Positions 33,664-42,236 of a stretch of DNA of 64,000 bases are shown here, one piece after another (position 1 is the stretch's first letter; each line of letters starts with the position of its first letter). The notes under the pieces are model-generated. The model had not been told where the DNA came from, did not search any database, and saw only the letters and a list, made by a program, of their open reading frames with translations. Location: assembly GCF_024436175.1 (NCBI RefSeq), contig NZ_JANFQP010000001.1, positions 248,001 through 312,000 on the forward strand, written 5' to 3'. The position numbers were made by a program, and so were the translations under genes. The DNA comes from Kaistella montana. GTDB lineage: Bacteria; Bacteroidota; Bacteroidia; Flavobacteriales; Weeksellaceae.

Positions 33664-34428
33664 ATGATCGATACACATACCCATTTATACGCCGAAGAAT
33701 TTGACGAAGATAGAAAAGAAATGATTGAAAGAGCTTTGAATAAAGGAGTTTCTCATTTTTTTCTTCCGGCAATTGATTCTGAATCACACGAAAAAATGTT
33801 GGCTTTGGAAAGTGAATTTCCTAACCAAATTTATTCGATGATGGGACTTCATCCGTGTTATGTGAAACCCGAAACTTGGGAAAATGAACTCAAAATTGTT
33901 GAAAATTACTTGAATCAAAGACATTTTCCGGCGATTGGAGAAATAGGAATCGATTTGTATTGGGACAAAACAACTTTAGATATTCAGATTAAAGCTTTCG
34001 AACAGCAAATTGATTGGGCAATTGAAAGAGATTTGCCGATTGTGATTCATACCAGAGAAAGTTTCGATGAGACTTTTGAAGTTTTAGAAAGAAAAAAACA
34101 CCCAAAATTGCGTGGGATTTTCCATTGTTTTTCCGGAGATTTGGAGCAAGCAAAACACGCTATCGATTTGAATTTCATCTTAGGAATTGGTGGAGTTGTC
34201 ACTTTTAAAAATGGAAAAATCGATCAGTTTTTAAGCGAAATTCCTTTAGAAAAAATCGTTCTGGAAACCGATTCTCCTTATCTCGCGCCGGTTCCACATC
34301 GTGGGAAAAGAAACGAAAGTGGTTACCTCGATTTGGTCGCCGGAAAACTCGTGGATATTTATGGAAAAGAGTTCTCTGAAATCGATCGAATTACCACAGA
34401 AAATGCTTTGCAATTATTTAAAATTTAA
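33664..34428 (+). CDS. TatD family metal-dependent hydrolase
   Basis: Metal-dependent DNase or D-aminoacyl-type hydrolase with a TIM barrel. The 254-residue protein has all TatD metal sites: MIDTHTHLYAEEFDED (HxH), AIGEIGIDLYWD (Glu), IVIHTRES (His), GIFHCFSGDLEQA (His) and VLETDSPYLAPVPHRGKRNE (Asp). Length is normal. The name is historical; it does not indicate a role in Tat export. A shared terminator separates it from the convergent rhlE-type gene. Confidence 0.93.
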   Translation: MIDTHTHLYAEEFDEDRKEMIERALNKGVSHFFLPAIDSESHEKMLALESEFPNQIYSMMGLHPCYVKPETWENELKIVENYLNQRHFPAIGEIGIDLYWDKTTLDIQIKAFEQQIDWAIERDLPIVIHTRESFDETFEVLERKKHPKLRGIFHCFSGDLEQAKHAIDLNFILGIGGVVTFKNGKIDQFLSEIPLEKIVLETDSPYLAPVPHRGKRNESGYLDLVAGKLVDIYGKEFSEIDRITTENALQLFKI

Positions 34429-34439
34429 ACATAAAAAAA

Positions 34440-34476
34440 CCGCGAATCAAAGTAGGTTTTTCCCTTTAATTCGCGG
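34440..34476. terminator. Bidirectional terminator between tatD and the RhlE-type helicase
   Basis: 8-bp stem CCGCGAAT / ATTCGCGG with a 21-nt loop. An A-run on the left gives a T-run for the minus-strand transcript; the plus side has a weaker T-rich tail. Confidence 0.65.
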
Positions 34477-34495
34477 CTTCTATTAGTTTTTCGTT

Positions 34496-35749
34496 TTATT
34501 TGTTTCGCGAAAAATTACTTTTGTTTTTCGGTTTTTTGTAGCCGATATTCTCTTTACTTTGTGGTTTTGGCCGCGGATTGAAAGGTTTGTTGTTCGAATC
34601 TCTTTTCTGTGGTACCAAATTATCGGTATGAAAAGGATGATCGGTTTCTACAGGAATTTTCTTACCGATTAGCTTTTCTGTATTTTTCAGATTCAATAAA
34701 TCTAGACCATCTACAAACGAGATCGATTTCCCTTCTGCACCGGCTCTTCCTGTTCTTCCAATTCGGTGAACGTAAGTTTCGGAAACATCGGAAAGCTCGA
34801 AATTTACTACATATTTTAACTCATCAATATCAATTCCTCTTGCAGCAATATCGGTCGCAACCAAAATTCTGGTTTTTCCAGATTTAAAATTGGTAAGCGC
34901 GTTTTGTCGTTGATTTTGGGATTTATTTCCGTGAATTGCTTCGGCCGAAATTTTGTGAGATTGAAGTTTTCTAGCGATTTTATCGGCGCCATGTTTGGTT
35001 CTCGAAAATACCAAAACTGAATCGGAAATATCTTGCTGAAGAATGTGCGTTAACAAATCTAATTTGTTGTCTTTCTCAACGAAATAAACTTTCTGCTGAA
35101 TCGTATCTGCAGTTGCAGAAACCGGCGCCACTGCTACTTTTACAGGATTATTCAACATGGAATTTGCCAAAGTTTTAATCTCATCCGGGAATGTTGCCGA
35201 GAAGAACAAAGTTTGTCTTTTTTGAGGCAAAAGTTTCACAATTTTTTTCACATCATGCACAAAACCCATATCGAGCATTCGGTCAGCTTCGTCTAATACA
35301 AAGATTTCAAGGTTTTTCAAAGAGATAATTCCTTGCGAAATAAAATCTAAAAGTCTTCCCGGAGTTGCGACCAAAATATCTACACCTTTTTTAAGTGCAG
35401 CTTCTTGAGCGCCTTGTTTTACGCCACCGAAAACCACGAGATTTCTCATCTTCAAATGTCTTCCGTAAGCGTTGAAACTTTCTTCGATTTGAATCGCCAA
35501 TTCTCTGGTTGGTGTCAAAATCAAAGCTTTGATTTGGTTATTTCGAACGTTTTTCTGTGTTAAGTTTTGCAGAATTGGAATCGCAAAAGCTGCTGTTTTT
35601 CCGGTTCCTGTTTGTGCAGTTCCGAGGAGGTCTTTGCCTTCTAATATGCTTGGAATTGCTTGTTGCTGAATTGGGGTTGGTTGTGTGTAACCTTCTTCCT
35701 GTAACGCTTTAGCGATAGGATCGATGAGTTTTAAGTCGGTAAATTTCAA
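34496..35749 (-). CDS. DEAD-box RNA helicase, RhlE type, TTG start
   Basis: ATP-dependent RNA helicase. The 417-residue protein begins at TTG 35749 (KFTDLKLIDPIAKALQEEGY), the standard RhlE-type N-terminus; no in-frame ATG exists nearby upstream. Q-motif YTQPTPIQQQAIP, motif I AQTGTGKTAAF, FVLDEADRMLDMGF, SATFPDEI, VATDIAARGIDID and HRIGRTGRAGAEG are intact. The C-terminus is short and basic with Lys/Asn/Pro (NKPFNPRPKPQSKENIGYK), lacking the DbpA-like domain of the other helicase. The 222-bp region upstream contains hairpins and an inverted-repeat element, so expression may be post-transcriptionally controlled; that is inference. Confidence 0.92.
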   Translation of the reverse strand: MKFTDLKLIDPIAKALQEEGYTQPTPIQQQAIPSILEGKDLLGTAQTGTGKTAAFAIPILQNLTQKNVRNNQIKALILTPTRELAIQIEESFNAYGRHLKMRNLVVFGGVKQGAQEAALKKGVDILVATPGRLLDFISQGIISLKNLEIFVLDEADRMLDMGFVHDVKKIVKLLPQKRQTLFFSATFPDEIKTLANSMLNNPVKVAVAPVSATADTIQQKVYFVEKDNKLDLLTHILQQDISDSVLVFSRTKHGADKIARKLQSHKISAEAIHGNKSQNQRQNALTNFKSGKTRILVATDIAARGIDIDELKYVVNFELSDVSETYVHRIGRTGRAGAEGKSISFVDGLDLLNLKNTEKLIGKKIPVETDHPFHTDNLVPQKRDSNNKPFNPRPKPQSKENIGYKKPKNKSNFSRNK

Positions 35750-35783
35750 ATGAAAAATTTTTAATTAAAATAAAATGAACTGC

Positions 35784-35873
35784 GTCATTCTTTAGGTAAT
35801 GTAACGAAGGAATGAAGTTGAAAATTTCGAAAAATTTCGGATTTCGCAGGTTGCGAATTTCATCAAGAATGAC
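35784..35873. repeat. 90-bp inverted-repeat-bounded intergenic element
   Basis: Bounded by GTCATTCTT (35784-35792) and its exact complement AAGAATGAC (35865-35873). The interior contains ATTTCGCA / TGCGAAT and repeated AAATTTCG. It resembles small dispersed elements with GTCATTCT ends common in bacterial genomes. It lies in the leader region of the RhlE-type gene. Confidence 0.5.
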
Positions 35874-35888
35874 ATCGTTCATAAAAAA

Positions 35889-35906
35889 TCCTTCCGCGAA
35901 GAAGGA
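35889..35906 (-). terminator. Terminator-like hairpin upstream of the RhlE-type gene
   Basis: Perfect stem TCCTTC / GAAGGA with a 6-nt loop. On the minus strand it is followed by TTTTTTAT. It may end the DUF6438 transcript or act as an attenuator in the rhlE leader. Confidence 0.6.
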
Positions 35907-35917
35907 ATTTTGTGATG

Positions 35918-35925
35918 CAAAGATA
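35918..35925 (-). promoter_or_regulatory. Putative -7 box (TATCTTTG) upstream of the hairpin and the RhlE-type gene
   Basis: The minus strand reads TATCTTTG, 168 nt before the helicase start and about 11 nt before the terminator-like hairpin. Confidence 0.35.
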
Positions 35926-35971
35926 GTGTAAATTAATTTAGCATTAATTTTCTTTATTTTTAAGCAAATAA

Positions 35972-36457
35972 TTATTTGATTTTAGTCCAATCTTGCGATT
36001 TTCTTAAATCTTCAATGATTTGATAAACTTCGTCTAATTTCTCGGTGCCCCCTTTTCCGTAATCTTCAATGTGTTTCTGAGTTCCATCAGCGAAAGTGAT
36101 TTTTAAATGAGAAGTTGGCAAATCGCTTACGTTTTTGTTTCCGTAATAATCTTTCAGATTTTTTAAATCCAAAGAATCTAATTTTGATAAAAGTAATTGA
36201 TAATCAGCTTCTTTGATGGTTGCTTTGAAAGTGCCTTCTTTCTCTCCGGACATATCATCTTTGGTTCTGCCTTCGGTAAAGGTAAATCGTTCCGCATCGA
36301 TCACCGCAGTTCTATCGGGATTGATGGTGATTTTAAAAATCGGGCAAAATCCGAAACAAGCTCCGGCTTCGTATTCGATTTTAGAATATTGAGATTTGGT
36401 GGTGGTTGCACAAGACATTAGAAATGTAAATGATAAAAGTGTTAGTAGATATTTCAT
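35972..36457 (-). CDS. DUF6438 domain-containing lipoprotein
   Basis: 161 residues from ATG 36457, giving lipoprotein signal MKYLLTLLSFTFLMSC with Cys16; upstream in-frame codons make an implausible N-terminus and are rejected. The DUF6438 hallmark is YEAGACFGFCPIFKITIN, where the two Cys are close enough to form a disulfide, followed by YDLDR-like GTFKATIKEADYQLLLSKLD and a C-terminal helix. Function is unknown for the family. It lies outside the cytoplasm. It is single, upstream of the rhlE leader and downstream of obg. Confidence 0.82.
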   Translation of the reverse strand: MKYLLTLLSFTFLMSCATTTKSQYSKIEYEAGACFGFCPIFKITINPDRTAVIDAERFTFTEGRTKDDMSGEKEGTFKATIKEADYQLLLSKLDSLDLKNLKDYYGNKNVSDLPTSHLKITFADGTQKHIEDYGKGGTEKLDEVYQIIEDLRKSQDWTKIK

Positions 36458-36546
36458 GATTTTGATTTGTTTGGATGGCTCAATTATTATACCAAAAAAA
36501 ATAGATTCGAAAGTTTTCAAATCTATTTTCTGTTTTTTTTTGAATT

Positions 36547-37530
36547 TTAACCGTGAAGTCTTTTCCAGATTTCGTCTTTCAGCTCCATCAAGCCTTCTTG
36601 CGTTACTGCAGAGAAGAAAATCGGTTGTTTGTTTTCCGGGAATTTCTTGGAGATTTCGCCTTTCAGTTCCTCATCCAACATATCGGCTTTTGAAATGGAA
36701 ATAATGAAATCTTTATCTAAAAGTTCAGGATTAAACTCTTTCAATTCGTTCTCCAAAATTTTAAATTCTTGGAAATAATCTTCTGCATCAGCGGGAATTA
36801 GGAACAGAAGAATCGAGTTTCTTTCAATATGTCTCAAAAATCGGTGTCCAAGACCTTTTCCTTCCGCTGCACCTTCGATAATTCCAGGAATATCGGCCAT
36901 TACGAAAGATTTGTAGTTTCGGTAATCCACAATTCCTAAATTCGGAGTAAGGGTTGTAAATGCGTAATCAGCGATTTTAGGTTTAGCCGCAGAAACCGCC
37001 GCCAAAAGGGTAGATTTACCTGCATTCGGGAAACCAACAAGTCCTACATCAGCAAGAAGTTTCAGCTCGAAAGTTACAAAACCTTCTTCGCCGGGCATTC
37101 CGGGTTGCGCATAACGTGGAGTTTGGTTGGTGGAAGATTTAAAATGTTCGTTGCCTAAACCACCCATTCCGCCTTTCATGATGATGATTTCTTGACCGTC
37201 TTCTAAGATTTCTCCTAAAATTTCACCTTCTTCATTTTTGGCAATAGTTCCGATGGGAACTTCGATGTACACATCTTCACCATAAGCACCGGTAAGCTGG
37301 TTTTTGCCTCCATTGTGGCCTCGTTCTGCCTTGATGTGGCGGGTGAAACGAAGCGGAAGAAGCGTCCATTCATGAGCGTTTCCTTTCATAATTACGTGAC
37401 CGCCGCGTCCACCGTCACCACCGTCGGGACCGCCTTTCGGAATATATTTTTCACGGCGAAGATGCGCTGAACCGGCACCACCATGACCACTTTTACAGTG
37501 GATTTTTACGTAATCTACGAAATTTGACAT
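36547..37530 (-). CDS. obgE: GTPase Obg/CgtA
   Basis: Ribosome-associated GTPase for 50S maturation and stress control. The 327-residue protein has the Gly-rich Obg fold at 1-158 ([56 protein letters not shown]), then the G domain: G1 [12 protein letters not shown]2/switch [11 protein letters not shown]3 [17 protein letters not shown]4 SKADMLD, G5 FFSAVTQEG. It lacks the C-terminal OCT domain of many homologues, which is common in this phylum. It is third in the run hpt-adk-obg. Confidence 0.95.
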   Translation of the reverse strand: MSNFVDYVKIHCKSGHGGAGSAHLRREKYIPKGGPDGGDGGRGGHVIMKGNAHEWTLLPLRFTRHIKAERGHNGGKNQLTGAYGEDVYIEVPIGTIAKNEEGEILGEILEDGQEIIIMKGGMGGLGNEHFKSSTNQTPRYAQPGMPGEEGFVTFELKLLADVGLVGFPNAGKSTLLAAVSAAKPKIADYAFTTLTPNLGIVDYRNYKSFVMADIPGIIEGAAEGKGLGHRFLRHIERNSILLFLIPADAEDYFQEFKILENELKEFNPELLDKDFIISISKADMLDEELKGEISKKFPENKQPIFFSAVTQEGLMELKDEIWKRLHG

Positions 37531-37602
37531 TTTTAATTCTTATAAGTTCTGAATGATAAAATAAGAAAAGATTTTTCGATAAAACCTGTTCTTATTTTTC
37601 AT

Positions 37603-38181
37603 TTATTTTATTTTTTCTACTTCCGCAAAAAGTTTTTCTGAAATCTCATCGATTGCTCCGACTCCGTTTACTTCCACGTATTTGCCTTGTTGTTTGTACA
37701 ATTCAGCAACTTCTGCGGTTTTCGCGTAATATTCTTTAATTCTTGTTCGGATGATTTCTTCGTTGGAATCATCGGTTCTTCCACTGGTTTCGCCTCTTTT
37801 TAGTAATCTTTCTACTAAGATTTCATCATCCACCACCAATGAAAGGCAAATAGAGATATCATCATTCAAAATTTCTTTTACGATGGTTTCCAAAGCTTCA
37901 GTTTGGTTGGCTGTTCTTGGATATCCGTCGAAAATAAATCCGTTGGTTTCGGTTGGTTTTTTCACTTCATCTCTCAACATATCCGTGGTTACCTGATCGG
38001 GTACGAGTTCGCCTTTGTCGATATATGATTTTGCCAAATTTCCTAGTTCGGTACCGTTTTTCATGTTGTAACGGAACAAATCGCCTGTAGAAATTTGCTT
38101 AAGGTTAAATTTTTCAATCAGGTTCTGTGCCTGAGTGCCTTTTCCGCTTCCTGGAGGACCGAAGAGAACGATGTTTATCAT
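37603..38181 (-). CDS. adk: Adenylate kinase
   Basis: ATP + AMP to 2 ADP. The 192-residue protein has P-loop LFGPPGSGKGTQAQNL, STGDLFRYNMKNGTELG, FDGYPRTANQTEAL and the LID region LLKRGETSGRTDDSNEEIIRTR. The LID is the short form without the four-Cys zinc site, which explains the 192-residue length. It is 42 bp downstream of hpt and 72 bp upstream of obg on the same strand, so the three form a purine/GTPase operon facing purA. Confidence 0.95.
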   Translation of the reverse strand: MINIVLFGPPGSGKGTQAQNLIEKFNLKQISTGDLFRYNMKNGTELGNLAKSYIDKGELVPDQVTTDMLRDEVKKPTETNGFIFDGYPRTANQTEALETIVKEILNDDISICLSLVVDDEILVERLLKRGETSGRTDDSNEEIIRTRIKEYYAKTAEVAELYKQQGKYVEVNGVGAIDEISEKLFAEVEKIK

Positions 38182-38223
38182 TTTATTAGATTTGAATTTG
38201 AATTTTAAAATTATTTAAGGAGA

Positions 38224-38778
38224 TTATTCGTTAATACGACCTTCTTCCAGTTGGTACAAATCTTTCAGGTTTCTGCCGAGCTCGTCGTAATCTAATCCGT
38301 AGCCTAAAACAAATTTGTTGGGAATTTCTTTTCCGATGTAATCGAGTTTGAAATCCTTCTTATAAACATCAGGTTTCAAAAGAAAAGAAGCCAATCTTAC
38401 CGATTTTGGGCGTTGGGTTTCTGTAAAATACTGAAACAAGCTTTCTACAGTGTTTCCGGTATCCACGATGTCTTCCACCAAAATAATGTGTCGGTCTTTG
38501 ATGTCTTTAGTCAATTCCATTTTTTGATAAACAATTCCCGTAGATTGTGTACCTGCGTAGGAACTCATTTGGATAAAAGCGATTTCGCATTTCCCCGGAT
38601 AGTGTTTCAGTAAATCAGAAAAAAACATGATAACTCCATTCAAAACTCCCACAAATATTGGGGTTTCGTCTTTGTAGTCTTCATAAATTTTCAGTGCAGT
38701 AGCTTTTACGATTTCTTGGATTTCTGCATCCTTTAAATAAGGAACAAAGGTTTTGTCGTGAACTTGAATAGATTCCAT
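38224..38778 (-). CDS. hpt: Hypoxanthine phosphoribosyltransferase
   Basis: Purine salvage enzyme making IMP and GMP from hypoxanthine or guanine and PRPP. The 184-residue protein has the PRPP-binding loop ILVEDIVDTGNTVESL with the conserved Glu-Asp and Asp-Thr-Gly, the active-site flap region SSYAGTQSTGIVY, and the base-binding strand FVLGYGLDYDELGRNL. It is first in the operon hpt-adk-obg. It is divergent from purA, so AMP and IMP interconversion genes sit together. A -7 box lies 17 nt upstream. Confidence 0.94.
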   Translation of the reverse strand: MESIQVHDKTFVPYLKDAEIQEIVKATALKIYEDYKDETPIFVGVLNGVIMFFSDLLKHYPGKCEIAFIQMSSYAGTQSTGIVYQKMELTKDIKDRHIILVEDIVDTGNTVESLFQYFTETQRPKSVRLASFLLKPDVYKKDFKLDYIGKEIPNKFVLGYGLDYDELGRNLKDLYQLEEGRINE

Positions 38779-38795
38779 AGATTATTTACAATGTG

Positions 38796-38803
38796 CAAAT
38801 TTA
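38796..38803 (-). promoter_or_regulatory. Putative -7 box (TAAATTTG) for hpt-adk-obg
   Basis: The minus strand reads TAAATTTG, 17 nt before ATG 38778. Confidence 0.42.
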
Positions 38804-38883
38804 AGGTTTTTTTTAAATAATCTTCTTTTATTAAGTGAGCATTCGTTTTTTAGGTTAAAAAATGTTATTTTCTGGGATAAACT

Positions 38884-38915
38884 TTTGCCCAAAACTATTA
38901 ATAAAACTATTTTTG
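38884..38915 (+). promoter_or_regulatory. Promoter of purA
   Basis: TTTG (38884-38887), 20 nt, TATTTTTG (38908-38915), 25 nt before ATG 38941. Both elements and spacing fit the Bacteroidota consensus. No purine-riboswitch fold was recognised in the short leader. Confidence 0.6.
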
Positions 38916-38940
38916 TAGAAATCTAAAAAAAAGTAAAAAT

Positions 38941-40227
38941 ATGTCAACTTATGTGGTGGTAGGTCTTCAGTATGGTGATGAAGGCAAAGGTAAAATTACA
39001 GACGTTTTATCAGCAAAATCGGATTATGTAGTTCGTTTTCAAGGAGGCGATAATGCCGGACATACCGTGTATGTAGGGGATGAAAAATTTGTCCTGCACC
39101 TGCTTCCTTCAGGTGTTTTGCAGTGTAAAGGTAAATGCATCATTGCCAACGGAGTAGTGGTAAATCCAAAATCTTTCCTTAAAGAAATTGGACAAATTGA
39201 AGATAAAGGCATGAAAACCGATCATGTTTTTATCAGCCGAAGAGCCCATGTTATCATGCCTTATCACATTCTTCTCGACACTTATCGCGAAGAAGAAACC
39301 GGCGGAACTCACATCGGAACTACCAAAAAGGGAATCGGACCTTGTTACGAAGACAAAATTGCCAGAGTCGGAATTCGTATGGTAGATCTTTTGAATCCTG
39401 AAGTTTTAGCCGAAAAAATCAAGAAGAATTTAAAGATAAAAAATTCACTTTTTGAAAAATACTTCGATAAACCAACCTTAGAATTCGATGAAATTTATAA
39501 TGAATTTATTGAATTAGGTCAAAAACTGAAAGATAGAATCGTAGATACAGAAGTTGAACTAAACCAAGCTATTCGCGAAGGAAAAAACATCCTTTTTGAA
39601 GGAGCACAAGCTGCCATGTTGGATATCGATTTTGGAACTTATCCTTATGTAACTTCCTCTTCACCAACAACCGGCGGAGTTTGTTCGGGAGCTGGAGTTC
39701 CACCAACAAGCCTTCAAAACCTTATCGGAGTGGCGAAAGCTTATACAACAAGGGTAGGCGAAGGACCTTTCCCAACGGAACTTGATAATGAATTGGGCGA
39801 GAAAATAAGACAAATCGGTTTCGAATTTGGCGCTACAACCGGAAGACCAAGAAGAACCGGTTGGCTCGATTTAGTGTCACTGAAACATGCCACAATGATC
39901 AACGGAATTAATAATCTCGTAATCACAAAACTCGATGTTCTTTCCGGAATTCCAACTTTGAAAATCGCAACGCAGTATAAAACCGAAGACGGAAAAATCA
40001 TCGATTATTTCACTTCATCTACTACTAAACTTTATAATTATGAACCAATTTATGAAGAATTAGAAGGTTGGACAGAAGATATTACCAAAGTAAGAAGCTA
40101 CGATGAATTGCCTGGAAATGCGAAAAAATACATCGAATTCATCGAAAATTACTTGGGAATCAATGTGTATCTAGTTTCTGTAGGCCCTGAAAGAAGCCAA
40201 AATATCATCCGAAAAGAATTGTTTTAA
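38941..40227 (+). CDS. purA: Adenylosuccinate synthase
   Basis: IMP + Asp + GTP to adenylosuccinate, the first committed step to AMP. The 428-residue protein begins VVVGLQYGDEGKGKITD, the P-loop-like GTP site with the catalytic Asp. It continues with FQGGDNAGHTVY (IMP-contacting Asn and the catalytic His), GTTKKGIGPCYEDKIARVGI, FEGAQAAMLDIDFGTYPYVT and GATTGRPRRTGWLDLV; all are invariant family segments. Length is normal. It is monocistronic with a clear promoter and terminator, divergent from hpt. Confidence 0.97.
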   Translation: MSTYVVVGLQYGDEGKGKITDVLSAKSDYVVRFQGGDNAGHTVYVGDEKFVLHLLPSGVLQCKGKCIIANGVVVNPKSFLKEIGQIEDKGMKTDHVFISRRAHVIMPYHILLDTYREEETGGTHIGTTKKGIGPCYEDKIARVGIRMVDLLNPEVLAEKIKKNLKIKNSLFEKYFDKPTLEFDEIYNEFIELGQKLKDRIVDTEVELNQAIREGKNILFEGAQAAMLDIDFGTYPYVTSSSPTTGGVCSGAGVPPTSLQNLIGVAKAYTTRVGEGPFPTELDNELGEKIRQIGFEFGATTGRPRRTGWLDLVSLKHATMINGINNLVITKLDVLSGIPTLKIATQYKTEDGKIIDYFTSSTTKLYNYEPIYEELEGWTEDITKVRSYDELPGNAKKYIEFIENYLGINVYLVSVGPERSQNIIRKELF

Positions 40228-40248
40228 AAATTAATTAAACGATTATAT

Positions 40249-40283
40249 AAAAGCTGTTGGAATTTTTCTGACAGCTTTTTTTG
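40249..40283 (+). terminator. Rho-independent terminator of purA
   Basis: Stem AAAAGCTGT / ACAGCTTTT with a 13-nt loop, followed by a T-run. Confidence 0.85.
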
Positions 40284-40441
40284 TGGTTTATTTTAGTGGA
40301 ATTTCTCATATTGTTATGATTTGAATAGTATTCGTTTTAATTACGTAAAGAATTGGTTTATTTTTTGATAAGTTTTTATCAATTGTAAGTTGTTGGTGTA
40401 AAACTTATAAAACGATGTTTAATTTAATAAATCTTTTTGTG

Positions 40442-41254
40442 ATGAAAAATCTATTCAAATCCGATCAAGATAATCGTTTCAACGAAATTCTCTTCGAAAA
40501 CCGTAATAAGAATTATGGAGCTTATGTATTGAGAAATCAAGAAAGCGAAATTCTTCAAAAGTCATTATTAATAGGTGTTGCTTTTTTTGCGGCAATTGCT
40601 TTGACTCCTTTGTTGCTCAATTCGTTTTCTACAAAAACGGTGGTTGTTGCACCACCAACTTCTGGGCATGTTTTAAAACCTGTAGATCAGGCTCCGGAAA
40701 AAGCTCCGGAAATTGTAAAACCAATCGTTCCTCCAAAAGTGAACACTTATGATTCCCGAGTAGCAACTCCTACCAGAAATGCGAATGAACCAAAACCTGT
40801 GACCAAACAAGATATTGCGGATGCAGTTCCTGGAACTACTACAAGCTTGGATAATCCGCCGGTTACGGTTGTTAGTCCACCTCAAGTGGTTGTTCCAGCT
40901 GTGAAAACCCCCGATGTAGTCGCACCAAAAACAGTGGATAATAATCCGGTTACTACGGTTGATGTAGAAGCGAGTTTTAATGGTGGAATCAATGCTTTCA
41001 GGAGCAAAGTTGTTGGAAATTTTGATACTGAAAATTTCGAAGGAAGCGGAGATTTGATGAAAACTGTCGTAACTTTCATCGTAGAAAAAGACGGAACAAT
41101 TTCCAACATCAAAGCCAATGGAAACGATTCACAATTCAATAAAGAAGCGGAAAAAACTATTCGCAGCATCAAAGGAAAATGGACTCCAGCGAAACTCAAT
41201 GGCGAGAATGTGAGAAGTTATTTCAAATTCCCGATTTCGATACAGTTTGAGTAA
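40442..41254 (+). CDS. TonB-family energy transducer
   Basis: Transmits proton-motive force from ExbB/D to outer-membrane TonB-dependent receptors. From ATG 40442 it is 270 residues: a Bacteroidota-typical cytoplasmic N-terminus (FNEILFENRNKNYGAYVLR), one membrane helix at about 40-60 (LIGVAFFAAIALTPLLL), a Pro/Val/Lys-rich periplasmic linker, and a TonB C-terminal domain in the last 80 residues (TVVTFIVEKDGTISNIKANG ... FKFPISIQF). An ATG nine codons upstream (40415) is also possible. exbB/exbD are not adjacent. Specificity is unknown. Confidence 0.85.
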   Translation: MKNLFKSDQDNRFNEILFENRNKNYGAYVLRNQESEILQKSLLIGVAFFAAIALTPLLLNSFSTKTVVVAPPTSGHVLKPVDQAPEKAPEIVKPIVPPKVNTYDSRVATPTRNANEPKPVTKQDIADAVPGTTTSLDNPPVTVVSPPQVVVPAVKTPDVVAPKTVDNNPVTTVDVEASFNGGINAFRSKVVGNFDTENFEGSGDLMKTVVTFIVEKDGTISNIKANGNDSQFNKEAEKTIRSIKGKWTPAKLNGENVRSYFKFPISIQFE

Positions 41255-41283
41255 AATATTCAGTAAATAAATCTTTAAACCAC

Positions 41284-41321
41284 TTATCCACAAAAACTAT
41301 GCTTTTGTGGATAATTTTTTT
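41284..41321 (+). terminator. tonB terminator hairpin built from two inverted DnaA-box sequences
   Basis: 12-bp stem TTATCCACAAAA / TTTTGTGGATAA with a short loop, followed by seven T. Each arm contains TTATCCACA (41284-41292 and, inverted, 41306-41314), the strong DnaA box. It works on paper as a terminator; DnaA binding is a second possibility because parAB follows. Confidence 0.65.
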
Positions 41322-41398
41322 CATGCATAAACGACTAATTAACAATATTTTAACTTAAACGGAGTTATTAACAATCATCCGAAAATCAGAAAAAAGTG

Positions 41399-41406
41399 TA
41401 TTTTTG
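41399..41406 (+). promoter_or_regulatory. Putative -7 box (TATTTTTG) for the parAB operon
   Basis: Exact consensus 18 nt before ATG 41425. Confidence 0.42.
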
Positions 41407-41424
41407 AAGATTAAAATTTAAAGA

Positions 41425-42198
41425 ATGGCTAAAGTTATAGGTGTTGCGAATCAGAAAGGTGGAGTAGGGAAAACCACTACCGCCGTTAATTTAGCAGCTG
41501 CATTGGGTGTTTTAGAGAAGAAAATTTTGTTAATTGATGCTGATCCACAGGCGAATGCAACTTCAGGATTGGGGATTGATGAAGCCGGTTTTTCTACCTA
41601 CAACCTCTTGGAACACAGTGCAGATGCTCGTAATTGTATTCAAAAAACAGCTTCGCCTAATTTAGATATTATCCCTTCTCATATCGATTTGGTGGCTGCT
41701 GAAATCGAATTAGTTGATCGCGAAAACCGCGAATATATGCTGAAAGAGGCTTTGAAATCTATCAGAGATGATTACGATTACATCATCATCGATTGTGCAC
41801 CGAGTTTAGGTTTGATTACCATTAATGCTTTAACGGCGGCTGATTCGGTGATTATTCCGATTCAGTGCGAATATTTTGCATTGGAAGGTTTGGGAAAACT
41901 TCTTAACACCATTAAAAACGTACAGAAAATTCACAATAAAGAACTTGATATAGAAGGTTTGCTTTTAACCATGTACGATTCCAGATTAAGACTTTCTAAT
42001 CAGGTAGTGGAAGAGGTGAATTCACATTTCCCGGAAATGGTTTTCGAAACCATTATCAGCAGAAATGTAAGGTTGAGTGAAGCACCAAGTTTTGGAGAAA
42101 GTATATTGAATTATGATGCAGAAAGCAAAGGTGCGATCCAGTATCTTCAATTAGCAGAAGAAGTGCTTTTGAAAAACGATAGTTTAGTAAAGAACTAA
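41425..42198 (+). CDS. parA: Chromosome partitioning ATPase ParA (Soj)
   Basis: Deviant-Walker ATPase that segregates origins together with ParB. The 257-residue protein has the deviant Walker A KGGVGKTTTAVNL, switch region LIDADPQANATSGLG, Walker B YIIIDCAPSLGLITINAL and IPIQCEYFALEGLGKLL. It has no N-terminal DNA-binding extension, so it is the chromosomal Soj type. parB starts 38 bp downstream. The order parA-parB-DUF5683-dapB-lepB is a run of same-strand genes. Confidence 0.94.
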   Translation: MAKVIGVANQKGGVGKTTTAVNLAAALGVLEKKILLIDADPQANATSGLGIDEAGFSTYNLLEHSADARNCIQKTASPNLDIIPSHIDLVAAEIELVDRENREYMLKEALKSIRDDYDYIIIDCAPSLGLITINALTAADSVIIPIQCEYFALEGLGKLLNTIKNVQKIHNKELDIEGLLLTMYDSRLRLSNQVVEEVNSHFPEMVFETIISRNVRLSEAPSFGESILNYDAESKGAIQYLQLAEEVLLKNDSLVKN

Positions 42199-42236
42199 AC
42201 CGATTTAAGTTAAACATCAATCATCATTTATACCGA

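Noticed and set aside
38916-38940. Purine riboswitch before purA
   Set aside because: The leader is only about 25 nt and cannot hold the fold.
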